Origin: Corynespora cassiicola
Taxonomy: Eukaryota > Ascomycota > Dothideomycetes > Pleosporales > Corynesporascaceae
NCBI GenBank assembly: GCA_022059125.1
Contig: JAEUWY010000002.1
Location: 2,666,001-2,730,000 of the forward strand
Direction: 5' to 3'
DNA: 64,000 bases
Shown here: one piece after another, positions 1 to 12,987 of the stretch
Position numbering within the stretch: position 1 is the first letter of the stretch
How the letters are laid out: the number at the start of each line of letters is the position of its first letter
Notes under the pieces: generated by a model
The model's input: the letters and a program-made list of their open reading frames with translations, nothing else
What the model was told of the DNA's origin: nothing
Databases searched by the model: none
Translations under genes and position numbers: made by a program

Positions 1-1794
1 TTCATGAAAGCGTCGACCTTCTCCCGCTTGGGCGTAATGTACTTTATATCTTCTCGTGCAAGCTTCTTGATCCACTTCACAAAGTAGTCGCCGGTCCAGT
101 TCAACGACTCGACGAGGGAGCCGTGGCCACCAAGGCAGTTTGGACCCATCATCATGAAATAGTTTGGGAAGTCGGGTGTCATGACTGAGATGTAGGATTC
201 GGGATCCTGGGCCCACTTGTCTCGCAGGTTGATGCCTTTCTGGCCTACAAAAGGGTACCGTGGACGATGCGAAACGTCAAAACCGGTCGCACAAATGACT
301 ACACGTTGAGTGTTAGTACCGAGGTCTAGCAAGATCTAAAGCGTGTATGTTGACTTACTGACGTCGCATTCGAACCTTTCCCCATCGGCAGTCTCAACTG
401 CAGTTTCGGTGATGTTGGTAATTGGACTGTCTGTCACGTCACAATTGTCCCTCAAGAAGCTCTCGAGATAGCCAGGTCCAGGGGTGATTCTGCGGCAACC
501 AAGCTCCCATTTGGGGATGAGCATGCTACATAACCGTTTGTCGTGGTTCAGCTTCTCGGCCATCTGCTCGCTTGCGGCTTTCATGCCCGCCTTGTTGTTC
601 TCGCCCTTCATGAATATGTAGAAGGATTTGTTGGTCCGAGAGACGATGCCTTTTCTATATTTCTGGTGGTACTCTGGATCTCGAAATTTTTCCTTTTCGG
701 CATCGGTGAATGCTGGGTTTGGATCGTCTACTTCGCGGCCCAGGTGCTTCGAGGGCGGTGCGCGATAATAGACCCATGCAGGTCCACGAATGAAATTTTT
801 GACAGAGGTGTTGGGCAACTTGGCCATCTGTGGAACAATTTGGATGCCTGATGATCCGTTTCCGATTACGGCAATGCGCTTGTTTGAATAATCGTAGCTG
901 TGGTCCCATCGGGCAGAATGGGTCACGTGGCCTTTGAAATTTCGAAGACCGGGGATGTCGGGCCAATTCTCGTGCCTAATGGAGACATCATTCAGACAAG
1001 TCACGGAAGAATAGGCAAATCTTGCTTACACGAGTACACCCTGCCCTGAAATAAGGATGTGGCAAAATTCCTGGCGCTGCACGCCTCCTTTTTCAACGGT
1101 CACTTTCCACATACCCTCTGTCTCTTGCCATTGCGCACCTACAACCTTTGTATTCAGTTGTAAGTCGCGGTCAAGGTTCCACTTCTTCACTGTCTTCTTG
1201 AAGTAATCCAAGATTTCGGCTCCCGAGGCGTAGAATCTCGTCCAATCTGGATTTGGGTCGAAGGGAAATGCCTAGTATGATTTGCATGAGCAGATGGTAA
1301 CATGTAACGGCGGGGATGTCATATGATCCGTCTGTACTCAACAGAAGAATGTAAAGACATACATAGATGTGGGCAGGGACGTCGCACTGGACGCCGGGGT
1401 AATCGTTCACCAGCCATGTTCCGCCGACTTCTGAATGCGCCTCAAATATCGTGTGGTCGACAATGTCCTGCATTTCGGGAAACCGATGCTGGAACTTGTG
1501 GGCCATCAGTAGCCCTGAGAAGCCAGCTCCTATAGTGAAGACCTTCAGTCGCCTTGGAGTATAAGCATATTGCTTGCCGAGATCGAAAGGACTGATGCTG
1601 TTCCCATTCGTAATTTCCGACTTGGTGTCGTCTTTGCACCGATGTACCCCATTTGGTTTTAGCTTTGAGGGTGTTGTGCCGTTGACCCTAGGTACTTCAC
1701 CATCTGTTGGCGGATGACTAACAACGTCTACAATAGGACTTTTGTGAGGACTGGATGCACTACCCGGAATCAACTCGTCTAGAAGAACAGTCAT
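1..1794 (-). CDS. Baeyer-Villiger-type flavin monooxygenase, 3' end outside window
   Basis: This is a FAD- and NADPH-dependent monooxygenase of the cyclohexanone/phenylacetone monooxygenase type. Such enzymes insert oxygen next to a ketone to give an ester or lactone. The start ATG is at 1794. Exons are 1794-1363, 1271-1030, 975-359 and 298-1, with introns of 91, 54 and 60 bp. The joined frame shows a first dinucleotide-binding GAGFSG at residues 89-94, the Baeyer-Villiger fingerprint F-x-G-x3-H-x3-W at residues 238-248 (FKGHVTHSARW), and a second GNGSSG at about 263-268. The N-terminal 75 residues are polar and poorly conserved in such enzymes. The C-terminal part runs off the window. It is divergent from the neighbouring SDR gene with about 490 bp between start codons, so the two may share control. 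The substrate cannot be read from the sequence. The family call is firm. Confidence 0.93.
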
Positions 1795-2283
1795 GGTTTT
1801 GTTGGTGGACAAAGCAGGATAATTCGAACTGTGGGAATTGTGGCGCAATGTGAAATGGTGATTGCTCAAGACAAGTCGAGGGTGAGGTGTAAAAGCGATC
1901 AGAGTTATACCAGTTTCGTGCATGCAACAGTCACCAACAGCTCGCCTCGTCCCGCTGGGCACGTGTATGCAGAGCATATCCAAATAATCTGCAATGCCGA
2001 GATCCGCGCTACGCGTCGTCCAACGCCGGGTTGATCCCCCCTCCTCAAAACGCCAAGCCGCATAACCCGATTCGTCTGTACCGAGACGTGCCGAACACGG
2101 AGGAGTAGCCAATCGACAACCCACAGTCGAGCAGCGCCTAGACTACCGGCATGGGCTACGCACGCCTCAGGGCTGGGACTGGTTATCCGATGTATCTTGA
2201 GTGAACAAAAGCTCGGGGAGGACAAACTGCTCCGTACACAAGTTTCCATCTAACCCACGTACAATATCAACCATCACCCCAAA
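1795..2283. other. Divergent intergenic promoter region, monooxygenase/SDR
   Basis: This 489-bp stretch lies between the two divergent start codons. It has a CCAAT-type element near 2107 and an A-rich context just before the SDR ATG. No credible coding sequence was seen; the open frames here lack conserved features. Confidence 0.5.
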
Positions 2284-3369
2284 ATGGCAGTTCCGCGCTA
2301 CACCTACACTGGTCCAATTGACCACACAGTGCCCATCGATTATTCCAAACTTAAAGGAAAATCGGTCATTGTGACCGGAGGAGCCAACGGAATCGGCGAA
2401 ACATGCGTGCGCCATTTCGTAGAAGCGGGAGCTTTCGTCACATTTGCCGACGTGAACAAGCGCGGGTACGACATCGCCCGAGAACTCAACGCCAAGAACG
2501 ATGCTGGGCGTAGCGTCTTCGTCGAGGTCGATATCCGCGATTGGGACCAGCAAAAGGCCATGTTTGAGACAGCCAAGAGGGAGTTTGGCTCGGTTGATGT
2601 TGTTATTGCAAACGCAGGAATCAGCAGGAGCTCAGGCGATAGCCTGTGGAACTTGGATGATCCAAAGGGTGAGCCGACGAAACCGGATCTTAACATCGTC
2701 GAGGTGAATTTGAGGGGCACCTTCTACACGTGGAAGTTGGCTGTGCACTATTTCAGACAACAGGATCAGAGTGCGGAAAGGGATAGGTGTTTTATCATCA
2801 CCGGAAGCATGGTGGCTTGGATTGATTCGCCCGTAAGTTGCTGATCTCGAGTCGCTCTGGAGAAACAAAACTAACGTTTGTAGGGAAATTGGGAGTATAC
2901 GGCGACAAAATATGGCCTTCGAGGCTTTATGCGTACTGCCAGGCGATCGTCTTGGGAGCAGGGTATCCGCATCAATTATGTAGCGCCCTGCTGGATCAAG
3001 AGCGCCATCAGAACGAGAGAGTACGAGCAATGGCTCGTTGAACGAGGTATAGAGTTTGGGGAGCAAGAGGACATCGCGGCGTGCATGATGCGCATTGCTG
3101 CCGATCAATCGATTAATGGTAATCCATCGCCTTTTTTTGAACGTTGTCAGTAGTCATGGAAGGATTCATGCTGACCTTTAAAACTAGGTAAATCTCTGAT
3201 GATTGTACCCAGGACCATTGCAAAAGCAGGCTTCATGGATGTTGACAAAGATGACTATACTGAAGAAGACGGCCACGGCGGTTATTTTAAGAGGTTACAG
3301 GATTCGCAGCTCACCATCATCGAGGACAAGTGGCTGGATGATTACCAGGTGAGGGTTTATAAAGAGTAG
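2284..3369 (+). CDS. Short-chain dehydrogenase/reductase
   Basis: This is a classical SDR that oxidises or reduces an alcohol/ketone using NAD(P). Exons are 2284-2832, 2884-3118 and 3188-3369 (introns of 51 and 69 bp), giving 321 residues. The Rossmann motif TGGANGIG is at residues 31-38, followed by the NAG motif (IANAG). The active-site Tyr188 and Lys192 (YTATK) fall just after the first intron, with the SDR serine in the ITGS segment before it. An adenine-pocket Asp (FADVNK) suggests NAD preference. The gene is divergent from the Baeyer-Villiger enzyme, which often needs an alcohol dehydrogenase to supply its ketone, so a joint pathway is plausible but inferred. The last codons are uncertain: a GTGAGG near 3349 could be another donor, which would change the extreme C terminus. 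Confidence 0.9.
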
Positions 3370-3797
3370 AAGAGATGAACCTTCAACCTTTTGCAGTTGA
3401 CTATAATGATAATATAAAATTACCATTAATGTTGTCAAGATAATTGGAAGCGATGAGAGGTGGTCAGTTTTCATTACCTGAACCTATTCAAATGTTCTTT
3501 ATTATACCTTTAAAAGTTTATGCAATCTTAAAAGAAAAGTCAACATCACAAACATATCTATTGGGATTGCAACAACGAATACAGAAGCAACCCCTGTCCG
3601 CATATTCGTCCCTGTTCCAGAGCTTGGAAGAGTATGGATGCTTCGGCTCTCGGCTCTATTGTCCCGGCCCAATGCAAACTTAAAGTGTGGACGTGTCTTC
3701 TTCCGAGAGGATATTCTAGTTCGACATACCACCCCACTACCATTTCAAATAGCACCATACCGAAACCGAGCAACCGCAATTTTTTTTGGTGACAGTC
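3370..3797. other. Intergenic, SDR to alcohol dehydrogenase
   Basis: This 428-bp region is AT-rich at its left end and holds the SDR 3' region and the ADH promoter. An open frame continuing back from the ADH second exon (to 3638) begins with a non-ATG codon and is not taken as coding. Confidence 0.45.
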
Positions 3798-4979
3798 ATG
3801 GACAGACTACCAGCTACCATGTGGGCATGGAGAAAGCACAGAGGAAAAATGGAGCCTGTAAGCCGTCCTTGTTGCATCCAGTGGGCCACTTACCGGAGTT
3901 CATCCTGACGCGCCAACAGATCTGGGAGCAAGTCGCCGTACCAACCCCCCACACGACTGGCTTACTCGTAGAAATGGTGGCGGCGGGAATGTGCCGTAGC
4001 GACCACTCCCTACTAACCAACGAAAACCAGCCATCCTGGTTTCAGGAGAAATTCACCCTGGGACACGAGGGGTGCGGGAAGATCGTAGCAATGGGCGACG
4101 GAGTGCCGCAGGACTTGGGCTTCGCCATTGGCGACATGATTGCTATGCTTGCGGTTCCGGGATGCGGCGGAGAAGAGTGTGAAGAGTGTTCCCGGGGTGT
4201 ACCACAGCTGTGCCAAGCCGCACGTCGCAGCGGCATCGGGAACGATGGATTCTATGCGCCGTATGCGGTGGTGGATTGCCGTGGCGCAGTCAGAGTACCA
4301 AAAGGCGTGTCACCGTCGCAAGCGGCTGTGGCCACCGACGCCATAACGACGGCGTACCACGCCATCAGTCGGCGGGCCGAGATCAAAACAGCCCACACGG
4401 TCTTTCTGTTTGGACTTGGAGGCTTGGGGTTCAATGCCCTGCAAGTCATCCGGGCCATTGGAGCCAGGGTACTCGTGAGTGACATCAAGCAACAGAACCT
4501 AGACGAAGCCATGAGGATCGGTGTCCCAATGGAGGACATCGTCCCGATTGGGAAAAACGTCCCAGAATGGGTCAAAGAGCAGGGTGTGACCAAAGTCGAC
4601 GTTGTTGCCGATTTCGTGGGCACTGAGCAGACCTTTAGCGACGCACAATACATTGGTAAGTTGCGGTCCTTTCGCAGCTGGCGGTTGCATGATTCAGGCA
4701 ATAACACCAAGAATAGTCAGGCCTGCCGGGAAGATTCTGTGCGTTGGAACGCTGAACCACCATAACACGGTGCACATGAAGTTGGTGATTAGAAAAAGGA
4801 TCGACCTTCTGTTTTCCTATGGGGGTCAAGTGGAAGATCTGAAAGAAGTTCTCGACCTTGTCTCTCGTGGCATCTTGAATCCGATGGTAATCAATAGAGA
4901 GGTTTCCGAGTTCCCGAAGCTGCTCAAGGATCTAGAGGCTGGACGGGTGCTAGGAAGAGTTGCGTTCCTGTATGGATGA
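3798..4979 (+). CDS. Zinc-dependent alcohol dehydrogenase (MDR superfamily)
   Basis: This is a medium-chain zinc alcohol dehydrogenase. The start was chosen by splicing. A small exon at 3798-3857 encodes a MWAWRKHRG-type N terminus typical of the family. It joins across a 62-bp intron (3858-3919) to IWEQVAVPTP, and a second intron lies at 4656-4716. The product is 352 residues. Catalytic zinc ligands are Cys45 (GMCRSDH) and His69-Glu70 (GHEGCG). A structural-zinc lobe follows (C-x4-C-x2-C-x7-C near residues 105-121), slightly wider than the usual C-x2-C-x2-C-x7-C. The cofactor motif GLGGLG follows. The gene has the same orientation as the SDR and is 430 bp downstream. It probably oxidises a primary or secondary alcohol, but the substrate is unknown. 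Simply extending the main frame upstream would give a false N terminus. Confidence 0.9.
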
Positions 4980-5693
4980 AGCACATTTCCAGCAAAGAAC
5001 CAAGTCTGACCGGCGTAGCATAGGCAAGGAGGGGTACATGGATAGAGAGATGGAGATAGGGGATGGCCTGATAAGAGTAAACGAAATCAAATCGATTGCC
5101 TTTGAACTCTACCTTGGTAAGGATAGGCTAGCAGCCGGTGCGGCATGGAAGATGGACGAACGGAACTGGTCTGGGTTGCCCGTGTCGGTGCCGTGGAAAT
5201 GCAAGCATTCGTAATGCACACAGCTCAACATGTATCCGGTTGAGATGGAAGCAGGGCATTCGACCCGGACACGCACCAAAATGCAAGAGGACAACCGCCG
5301 GAACCTCAACGATGGCATGCACAATCCTATCTCGACGGCAGGTAGCAGCAGAAACACGCCAGACTGCGCGTCGGCGGCGCGGTTCCGTGATTCGGCGACG
5401 GGGGGCTTGGTCTCAACAAAAAGTGTTGAGGTAGCTGTAACGTCAGCATCGATAAGACGGGGAGGGGGGCTGGGCCGGGATGGGCAGGGCCGGGTGGAAG
5501 CTAGGCGCCAGAGGCCAGAAGCATTGCACTGTCGACGGCCGCCGTTCTCGTCGTTGCTGTCGTCGCTGTCGTCGCTGTCGTCGGGCCAGGTGGGAGACGG
5601 CGCCGTGGCTGGGGGGCCTCGTCTATGGTGCACGTATCGATAAGGCACCGGGCGTCACGTCACTGTCACATGCCAGCCCAAGCCTGCACAACA

Positions 5694-5727
<34 letters not shown>

Positions 5728-6622
5728 CCGTATCCTCAACGCATCCCTCGGCCCGCCCACACAAAACTGTTGAACCCCTCCCCCCCCCTGGCTAGCATCT
5801 ACCCCGCCGGGTGGACGTGCAGACGTGCAGGCGTGCATTGCAGCAAGGTGGGACCTGTCCCCTTCCTTCGTCTATGCAGCCTCTCGGAGCCCCAGCGGGA
5901 CGGGTCTGCGGATCAGGGACCAGCGGTGCCTGTGTCTGTGCCGGCGTGGGGGAGGGGCCTATCGATTGAGGAGGGGTAGCTCTCCCCAGCTACCTGCCCT
6001 CCCCCCCTTTGCCTACGTACATGGCTGAGCCAGACGGTCCTGCGTGTGCGAGAGGCAGGCGACCAGGCTGGAGGCCAGGAGCGCTTTGCATCGAGGAATT
6101 GAGCCCCACGACGTCGCGCATTGGCCTCGGTCGAGCCCATTGAGACGGCCAGAGCTCTGCTCAGGCGTGAATTGGCCTGCCCGTGGGAAGCTCACAGCTG
6201 TCGGGATGGGAGGGGCGGCGGAGAAAAAAAAGAGGCTGACAGCTGTCTTGGGTGGATTGACATGTGAAAGGTCCGTGTCCCCGGACATGGGACGCCTCCA
6301 AGCTTTTCTTTTCTAGCACAGACTTCCAACCCCAACACGCATCATTGTACGTCAAGTCGAGCACACCCAGGCATGTTTGGAAGTCGAGGAATGGTTGATT
6401 AAAGTACATGTTGCATGCAGCCGTGCCGCAAAGTTTGTCACAAGCATAAGTCTACTACAAAACTCCGTCCTGCGCTACGAGAACGCATCGTGCGCCAGGA
6501 AACAAGCCGAGGGATGCTGCCCTCCCCTCTCTATTTTGTCCAAAAAGCAATCCACCCTTACTCTCAGGTCCCATCTAAACTGCTACCCGCCCTCGTGTCA
6601 TCGTCACCGTCGTCATGCTCGT
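4980..6622. other. GC-rich intergenic region between ADH and FAS2 3' ends
   Basis: This 1.64-kb region lies between two convergent genes. It contains low-complexity DNA, including a GCGCCC-type tandem repeat at 5696-5728, G-rich runs near 5460-5480 and C-runs near 5778. The short open frames are repeat-driven and overlap each other on both strands. No gene or RNA was recognised. Confidence 0.5.
5696..5728. repeat. Hexanucleotide tandem repeat (CGCGCC type)
   Basis: About five and a half copies of a CCCGCG unit occur in tandem between the ADH and FAS2 3' ends. Confidence 0.85.
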
Positions 6623-9600
6623 TTAAAACTGTGCTACCGCCACCGCAACTGCCTGGTCATCCGAATGGCTGATGCTGATGTTGACCGTCTTGACGCCTAC
6701 GCGTTTGGCTTCCTCTGCCGCTGAGCCGTGGAGCTGTTTCATCGTTAGCCTTCATCCTTGCTGATCCGAAAGCCTAAAAAAGGGGCGGGGCATGCAACAC
6801 GTACCTGGACAGTCGGCGCTCCTGCCTCGTCGTTGACGATTTCAATGTCCTTCAACGCCGCACCGGCTCCCTGACCCTTGACTCCCAGAGACTTGAACAC
6901 TGCCTCCTTGGCCGACCACTTGCCCGCGAAGCTCGACTGTGGGCTGGCCGCCTTCTTGCAGTACGCAATCTCCTGGGCCGTGAAGTTGCGCTCGATGAAC
7001 GTCTCATTGTCCACGTTGATGGCGCTGATGCTCTCCACGTCGACGCCCACCTTGGTGTTGTCTGCCGCACTCGCCTGCGTCAGCGACTCGAGAACCTTCT
7101 TCGTCTCCTCCGCCTTGGTGTCCTTCTTGGGCGCCGCAGCCTTTGCCGGGTAAGAGTACTGGGCAGTCTTCTTGTCGACCGTGACGCGAGCAGAAGGGTT
7201 GAGGAATACTTCCTGCATCTTCTCGTCCGCGTAAGGCGCCTTGTCCTTGGCCCGGAACATGGTGTTGTTGATGAGCCCGTCGTGGAAGTATCGGTAAGCC
7301 TTCTTCTGGCGAGCCTCGACCTTTTGCTTGTACGTGGCATACTCGGCATGGTCGAGCGTGGCGAAGAGGTACTTGGGGTGGATACCGATGGCCTGCGCGC
7401 CCTTCTGACCGAATCCAAACGACGTGACCGAGAAGGCCTTGATACCGTCCGTCTGCACCGAGCGGGAGGGGTACACAATGTAGTCAAACTGCTCCATGAC
7501 CTTGTCGACGTTGTCGGCATTGCGGTTGCCGGGGACAATGCCAGAGTTGAGCACCTGCAAGCAGCCGTTGAACATCCACGCACCCGCAGCACCCTTGGGG
7601 TGACCAGTGAGGTACTTCTGGAAGATGCCAAGAAGAGCGTTGCCCTTGGTGCGGCCGAGGTGGCGCATCTGGTTGCAGATGACGTCCGACTCGTTCTTGT
7701 CGTTGGCAACCGTAGAGGTACCGTGGAAGGAGGCCACGCCGAGATCGTCGATGGTGAGGCCCCACGTGGCGAGAGCACCACGGAGAGGGGCAATGCGAGG
7801 GTCCTGTTTCCAGAAGGTGTTGCCAAGGCTGTTGAGGGCGTCCTTCTCCTGTCGCTTGGCCTCGCGCTCAATGTGTGCAGCGCGCTCCTGGAGGTATTCA
7901 GCCTCGTTGAAGCCCTCGTCCGAGGCGGCCTTGATGGCAGCAACCTCTTCCTGAAGGTAGAGCAGCTCCGACTCTTGCCACTGCTTGATCTGCTTGCGGC
8001 GGAGATCCATTTGGCGCCTCCTGTACTTGATGTCAAGCAGGGGCGACGGGAATTTGGACGGAACCTCGCGAGCAGTGGTCAAAACACCCTTACCAGGCGC
8101 AGGGACCGAGCGACCAATCTTGTCAGTAGCCGTGGCGGTGAAGCCGAGAATACCGTAGATCGGAACACCCATATCCAGAGCGAGTCTGGCGTCCATGATG
8201 ACCTGGAGACCGCAACCCTGGGACTCCATGAAGCCGTTCCTGGTGGTGGTGGTTGGGCGAGACATTTCCTTGGGAGTACGCCCATGGGCAAACTCGTCCT
8301 CGGCATTGCTGGTGGCCTTCATGTTGGCGAACTCGTACGAGCCCTCCTCCTGGAAGTCATCGAAACCACCGACGAAGCAGACACGGGCCTTGCCCTCGAC
8401 GATGGTGTCGTAACCAATGTCAATGGACTCGACCGCAGTGGCACAAGCACCGACAGGGGTCTTGATGGGACCAGTTGAAGAAATGAGCAACATGTTGACC
8501 CACGCGCTCATGGTGTTGATGAAGGATTCCTGAAGGATATCCTTCTGGAGGGGCTTGTCAAGGAAGCGATCCTTGTACATGCCGCGCAGAGCGCTGGTAC
8601 CACCGATACCGGAACCAATGCAGTTACCAACCTCGGAGAGGTGGACGTACTGGTAGAACTCGTACGGGTCAGTGATACCGCTGGAGAGGAGAGCTTCAGC
8701 GGTCGAGACAAGGACGAAGAGAGTGACCGGGTCAACCTGGGAGATGATGTCGTCCGGAACACCGTACTTCTTCGCATCCCAGCCGGTGGGGATCTGGCCA
8801 GCGACAAGACGGTCGAAACGCAGAGCCTTGGGGATCATGAGGGTGGCACCCTTCTTCAGCCTGACAGTGTACTCGCCAGAATCTGGAAGCTCGAAGACCT
8901 CGACTTTGTCGCCATGCTGGCGCTTGAACTCATCAGCGGTCTCCTTGGAGGCCTCGAAGGGATCAAGGTCCTCCTCAATTTGGATCTCCTGGAGAAGTTG
9001 CTTCTTGTTCGGGTCGTATCCATTGAAGAGCTCAGGCTCGATGAGGCGGATACCAGAGTGCTCTAGGATGTGCTTCTCATACTTGGGCTTGACGTCCTTG
9101 TCATCGACAGGCTCACCTGTCTTGGCATCGACCCAGCCAGAGTAGCTCTTGCCCTTGAGGGGGCCGTTGTGGTTCTTGATGAGACCCATGATCCAAGCCA
9201 TTTCAACGCATCCCTCCAGCGAGAACTCTCCGAAAGCCTCCATCTCCCAGCGCGTCCTGGAGTTGCCCCAGGGGCCGACCTCGGCGAAACCGGTGACGAC
9301 GACAACCTTCTCGAGGTCAACCATGCCCTTGAGATCGCCGTTGAGAGGCTTGACTTCAGTCTCCCAGTCAGGAACCTTGGGGAATTCGAACTTCAAGTTG
9401 GCCCTAGGCTGAATGGTTGCCTTCTTGTAAAGGGCCTCGCTGGCCTCGCCATTGACAATCTTGTTCTCAATGGCATTCTCCTTGATGACGGCCTTGCGAA
9501 CCTCACTGGTCTCCATGTATTCCTTGCGGAGATCAGTCATCAGGTCCTTGAGGTTGGGGATGTACTGGAAACCGCCGTTCAGATCGGCCCAGACGGGCTC

Positions 9601-12338
9601 CACCTGGCAAAGGTTGACGATGGGAGGCGCCATAAGTCCGAGCAAGTTGAATGCCATCTCCTGCTGAGAGAATGTGCGCACACCGTACTTCTCAATACCC
9701 TCAGCAACGACGTTGTTGCCGGCCATGAGACCCGTGCCACGAGTCCAACCAATGACAGCTCCGCAGATGGTGAGGAAGCTGCCCCAGCTCTCAGAGTGCC
9801 ACCTGGAGAAGAGGGTCTCGAGAGCGATCTTGGACTCGGCGTAGAGACCGTCGTTTCCGAAAGTGCCGTGATTAGGCGAGAGGGGGAGGATGACCTGTGC
9901 AGGGCGTGTCTCATAGCCAAAGGCTTGCTTTTGGGCCTTGACGGCACCGAGCAGGCGGAGAAGGTTGGTCAACATGATGCGGTGAGCAAGCTCGGACTTG
10001 GAGTCGATGCCATCGATCTCGCGGCCGTTCTCCGAGATGGCAGCGAAAGGAACGATGTAGTCGAGGTCCCAGCCGAGACCCTTCTTGGGGTCGAAGATGT
10101 AGTCGACCAAAGCCTCAACGTCCTGCTTGCTGCCCTGGTTGAAGGGCACGACGATGAGCTGCGACCCACGAGCACCATAGCGGCTGTACATGGACTGGTA
10201 GTATTCATTGACCTCGCGGGAGAATCGCGACGTGGTGACGACAACCTTGGCACCTCCGCTGATCAAGCCCTGAAGCACCTCGGCACCGATGGAGCCAGCG
10301 CCTGCACCGGTCATGAGGGCATTCTTGCCCTGGAAGCTGAGACCGGACGCGGCAGCGCTCTCGAGACCGTCAAGGTAGATGCCGGTCAGCTTCTTGCTGT
10401 ACTCCCATCCATGGTCGTCCTTTCTCTTCAGGTGCAAGAAAGGAATGGTTTCCACCTTGCCCTGCTTAGCGGAAGTAGGGAATCGGCCATTGCGCCCCTT
10501 CCTGCCGCTGACAGGCTTGCCGTTCTCGCTGGGGATGATCTGGCCCTCGTTCATGGACAAGGAGCGGATGACATTGCTGTACAGGCTCTTGATCTGAAGC
10601 TGAGAAGATTTGGAGAGCTTGTGTTGCTGCTTGATGAGCTTGTAGATACGCTGCAGGTCGTTCTGAACCTTGGTGCGGTTGCCGTACTCGGAGAGCTTTC
10701 CACCCTCGGCCATCTCACGGACGTAGTGCTCAAGCTTGCGCACGCTGGGGCGAGGAACCTCGGAGTAGTTCATGTTGCCCTTTGCGTCGATCTCGAGGTG
10801 GGGCGCGGTGGGAACGGCGACGTCCTTGTATACGGGAGCCTCGTTCAGCACGTCCTTGCAGTTCTCGATGAGCTGAAGACCAAGCATCTTGGCAAGCTCG
10901 TAGGTCTCGCCGCGCTCGGTTGGGCAGTGGTCCATGTGGTACTGCATGAAGTCGAGGAGGAGGGGATTCGAACGGTTCATGATGGCAATGCAGCGACTGA
11001 CGATCTCACGGTCGACGGCCTTTAGGCGGCCAAAGATGACATCGTAGTACATGTTGAGGGCATCCTGGCGAGCCCAATTCCACGACGAGTCGTAGACACG
11101 GGCCTTGAGAGCAGTGAATTGAGGCTCAATGCCGGACGCGTAGAAGTCGCCATGCTCGGCGGACCAGAGGTCCAACTGAGCCTGCAAGGCCGAGGCGGCC
11201 TTTTGCGAGCCTACAAAAGCCTTGTCGCCCTCGCGGAGATCCATCTTGAGGTACCGAGCGAAGAGCTCCAGCTGCTGCTTGAAGAGCATGCGCTGGTCCT
11301 TGGTGAGGGCGTCAATGGCGGCAGGGTCCATCATCATGCCTCCAGCGGCACCACCAGCGTCGCCGCCGGCAGTGGGAGCAGACAGGCTGATGCCGGCCTG
11401 TGCAGCGTACTTGTTGGCCATTTCATCCAGCCACGCCTTGCCATCGTTCTCTGAGCCGAGACGCGCGGCAGGCTCGCTGGTGAGGGCGAACAGCAGGACG
11501 CCGTCTTGGCGACCCTGAGCCAGGCCCCACCGCGTCTCCAAATGCTTTCGCACGGCTGTGATGTTGAAGCCACCGGGCATCTTGGACGACACCATGCGGG
11601 CAATGAGCGAGGATGACTGCTTGCCAAGCTGGCCATTGAAGGTCGCCTGCATGGCAGCACCCAGCTCGTCCAAAGGCGTGTCTTCGGGCTTCTCTGGCGT
11701 GGAGCCGAACTCCTTGCCCAGGTCTCCGAGGATTTCGTTCTGGAGGGTGGATTTGCCTGCTTGTGCGTTAGCTGGGAACGGGGCCAATTGGTTCGATTTC
11801 ACTGACCTCCGACCAAATCCTTGATGGCCTTGCTCAGGGGAATGTCCATGAGCGGCTTCTTCAGCTTCTGGGCGACGAGGGCCCGCAGCACGTCGGTGGC
11901 CGTGACGGGGGCATCTGGAACCTGAGCAGCGGGGCCAGCGCTGGCGGCGGGAGCTGCCACGGGGGCAGGAGCGGCAGCAGCAGCGGCGGCGGCCGGTGCA
12001 AGAGCAGACGACGAGGCATCCGAGCTGGCGGCGGCGGGCTCGGGCTCCTCGTCGACGGGGTCTACGTCGTAGTAGATGTCCTTTGCGTCCTTGTTGTAGC
12101 ACAGGATCTGGCGCTGGACCGACTTTGCAGCATCGTGGGCCTCGTACTTGGAGGCCAATGTGCGCTTCGCCATGACACCCAGGGTGTCGGCGGGGCCAAT
12201 CTCGACGATGCGCTCCGTCGTCTTCTCGCCGAGGACGACATCCTGCGTCTCGATCCACCTCACGGGCGAGGCGAATTGGTATGCCAGCAGCTCAATGAGC
12301 AGCGTGTGGGAGAGCTCCTGCTCGATCTCGGGACGCAT
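6623..12338 (-). CDS. fas2: Fatty acid synthase subunit alpha
   Basis: This is the alpha chain of the cytosolic alpha6-beta6 type I fatty acid synthase. The start ATG is at 12338 (MRPEIEQEL, the conserved fungal N terminus). Exons are 12338-11807, 11756-6805 and 6733-6623 (introns of 50 and 71 bp), giving 1864 residues, normal for the family. Domain order: N-terminal malonyl/palmitoyl-transferase portion; an Ala/Pro-rich linker (about residues 105-140); acyl carrier protein with phosphopantetheine Ser180 in the GGKST segment, which spans the first splice junction; ketoreductase with GAGAGSIG; ketosynthase with Cys1282 in GACAT, HGTST and [10 protein letters not shown]; and a C-terminal phosphopantetheinyl transferase ([15 protein letters not shown]). 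The last exon supplies only 36 codons, ending in Phe. The gene is divergent from FAS1, as expected for coordinated expression of the two subunits. Confidence 0.98.
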
Positions 12339-12987
12339 GGTGCGGGATCGCGTGTGGGAGGAGAAGAGAGTACCGCAGGAGATGCAATGGAGGGGAGCGG
12401 GGGTATCTCGCGGAGGTGGGAAAAAAGAAAGGGTATCTCTTGACTCGAAAAAAGAGGGGAGAGAGAGGGCAGACGGCGCGCTGGGGGGGAGGAGCGGTGC
12501 GTGCTGCCAGATATTATCGGCGGAGGATAGGAAGGAAGGCGGGTGTCGAGAGCACGGGCGGAGGAGGGAGGAGGGAGGTGGGGGAAATAGAGTTGCGGGC
12601 TTGGTGGTGAAGCCCGGCAGAGGGCAGTCAAGACAGTTGAGCGGGAGGTCTAGGGAGGCGGAGGGCCCAACGCATTGGCTGTTTATCTCTGGATCGAAGG
12701 GAAGGGCGGCGGTGGGCGTGTTGAGGATTTCTCGGGCAGGGCCTAAAAAACACCTACCCCTGCGGACCGGGTCTGGCAGTGCTTGGACCGCCCTCAACAA
12801 CAAATTTCGCCTGGCCTCCGCTGGGCCCTGAGATCATGGCACCAAAACGGCCTCGCTTGCGAGCATGCCAGCAGCTGCCAGTGCCGCCAACAGCTGGCTC
12901 AACGCCTGCCAGCCGCCAATGGCGCGCCGCCAGTAATCAGCGGGCGCCCGCGGTTGACTCTGGCGGGCCTTTGCGTGCAGGCCGCCG

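Noticed and set aside
9070..11025. 651-codon open frame antisense to FAS2
   Set aside because: It mirrors codon bias of the FAS2 exon; composition is Leu/Val/Asp-rich with no domain.
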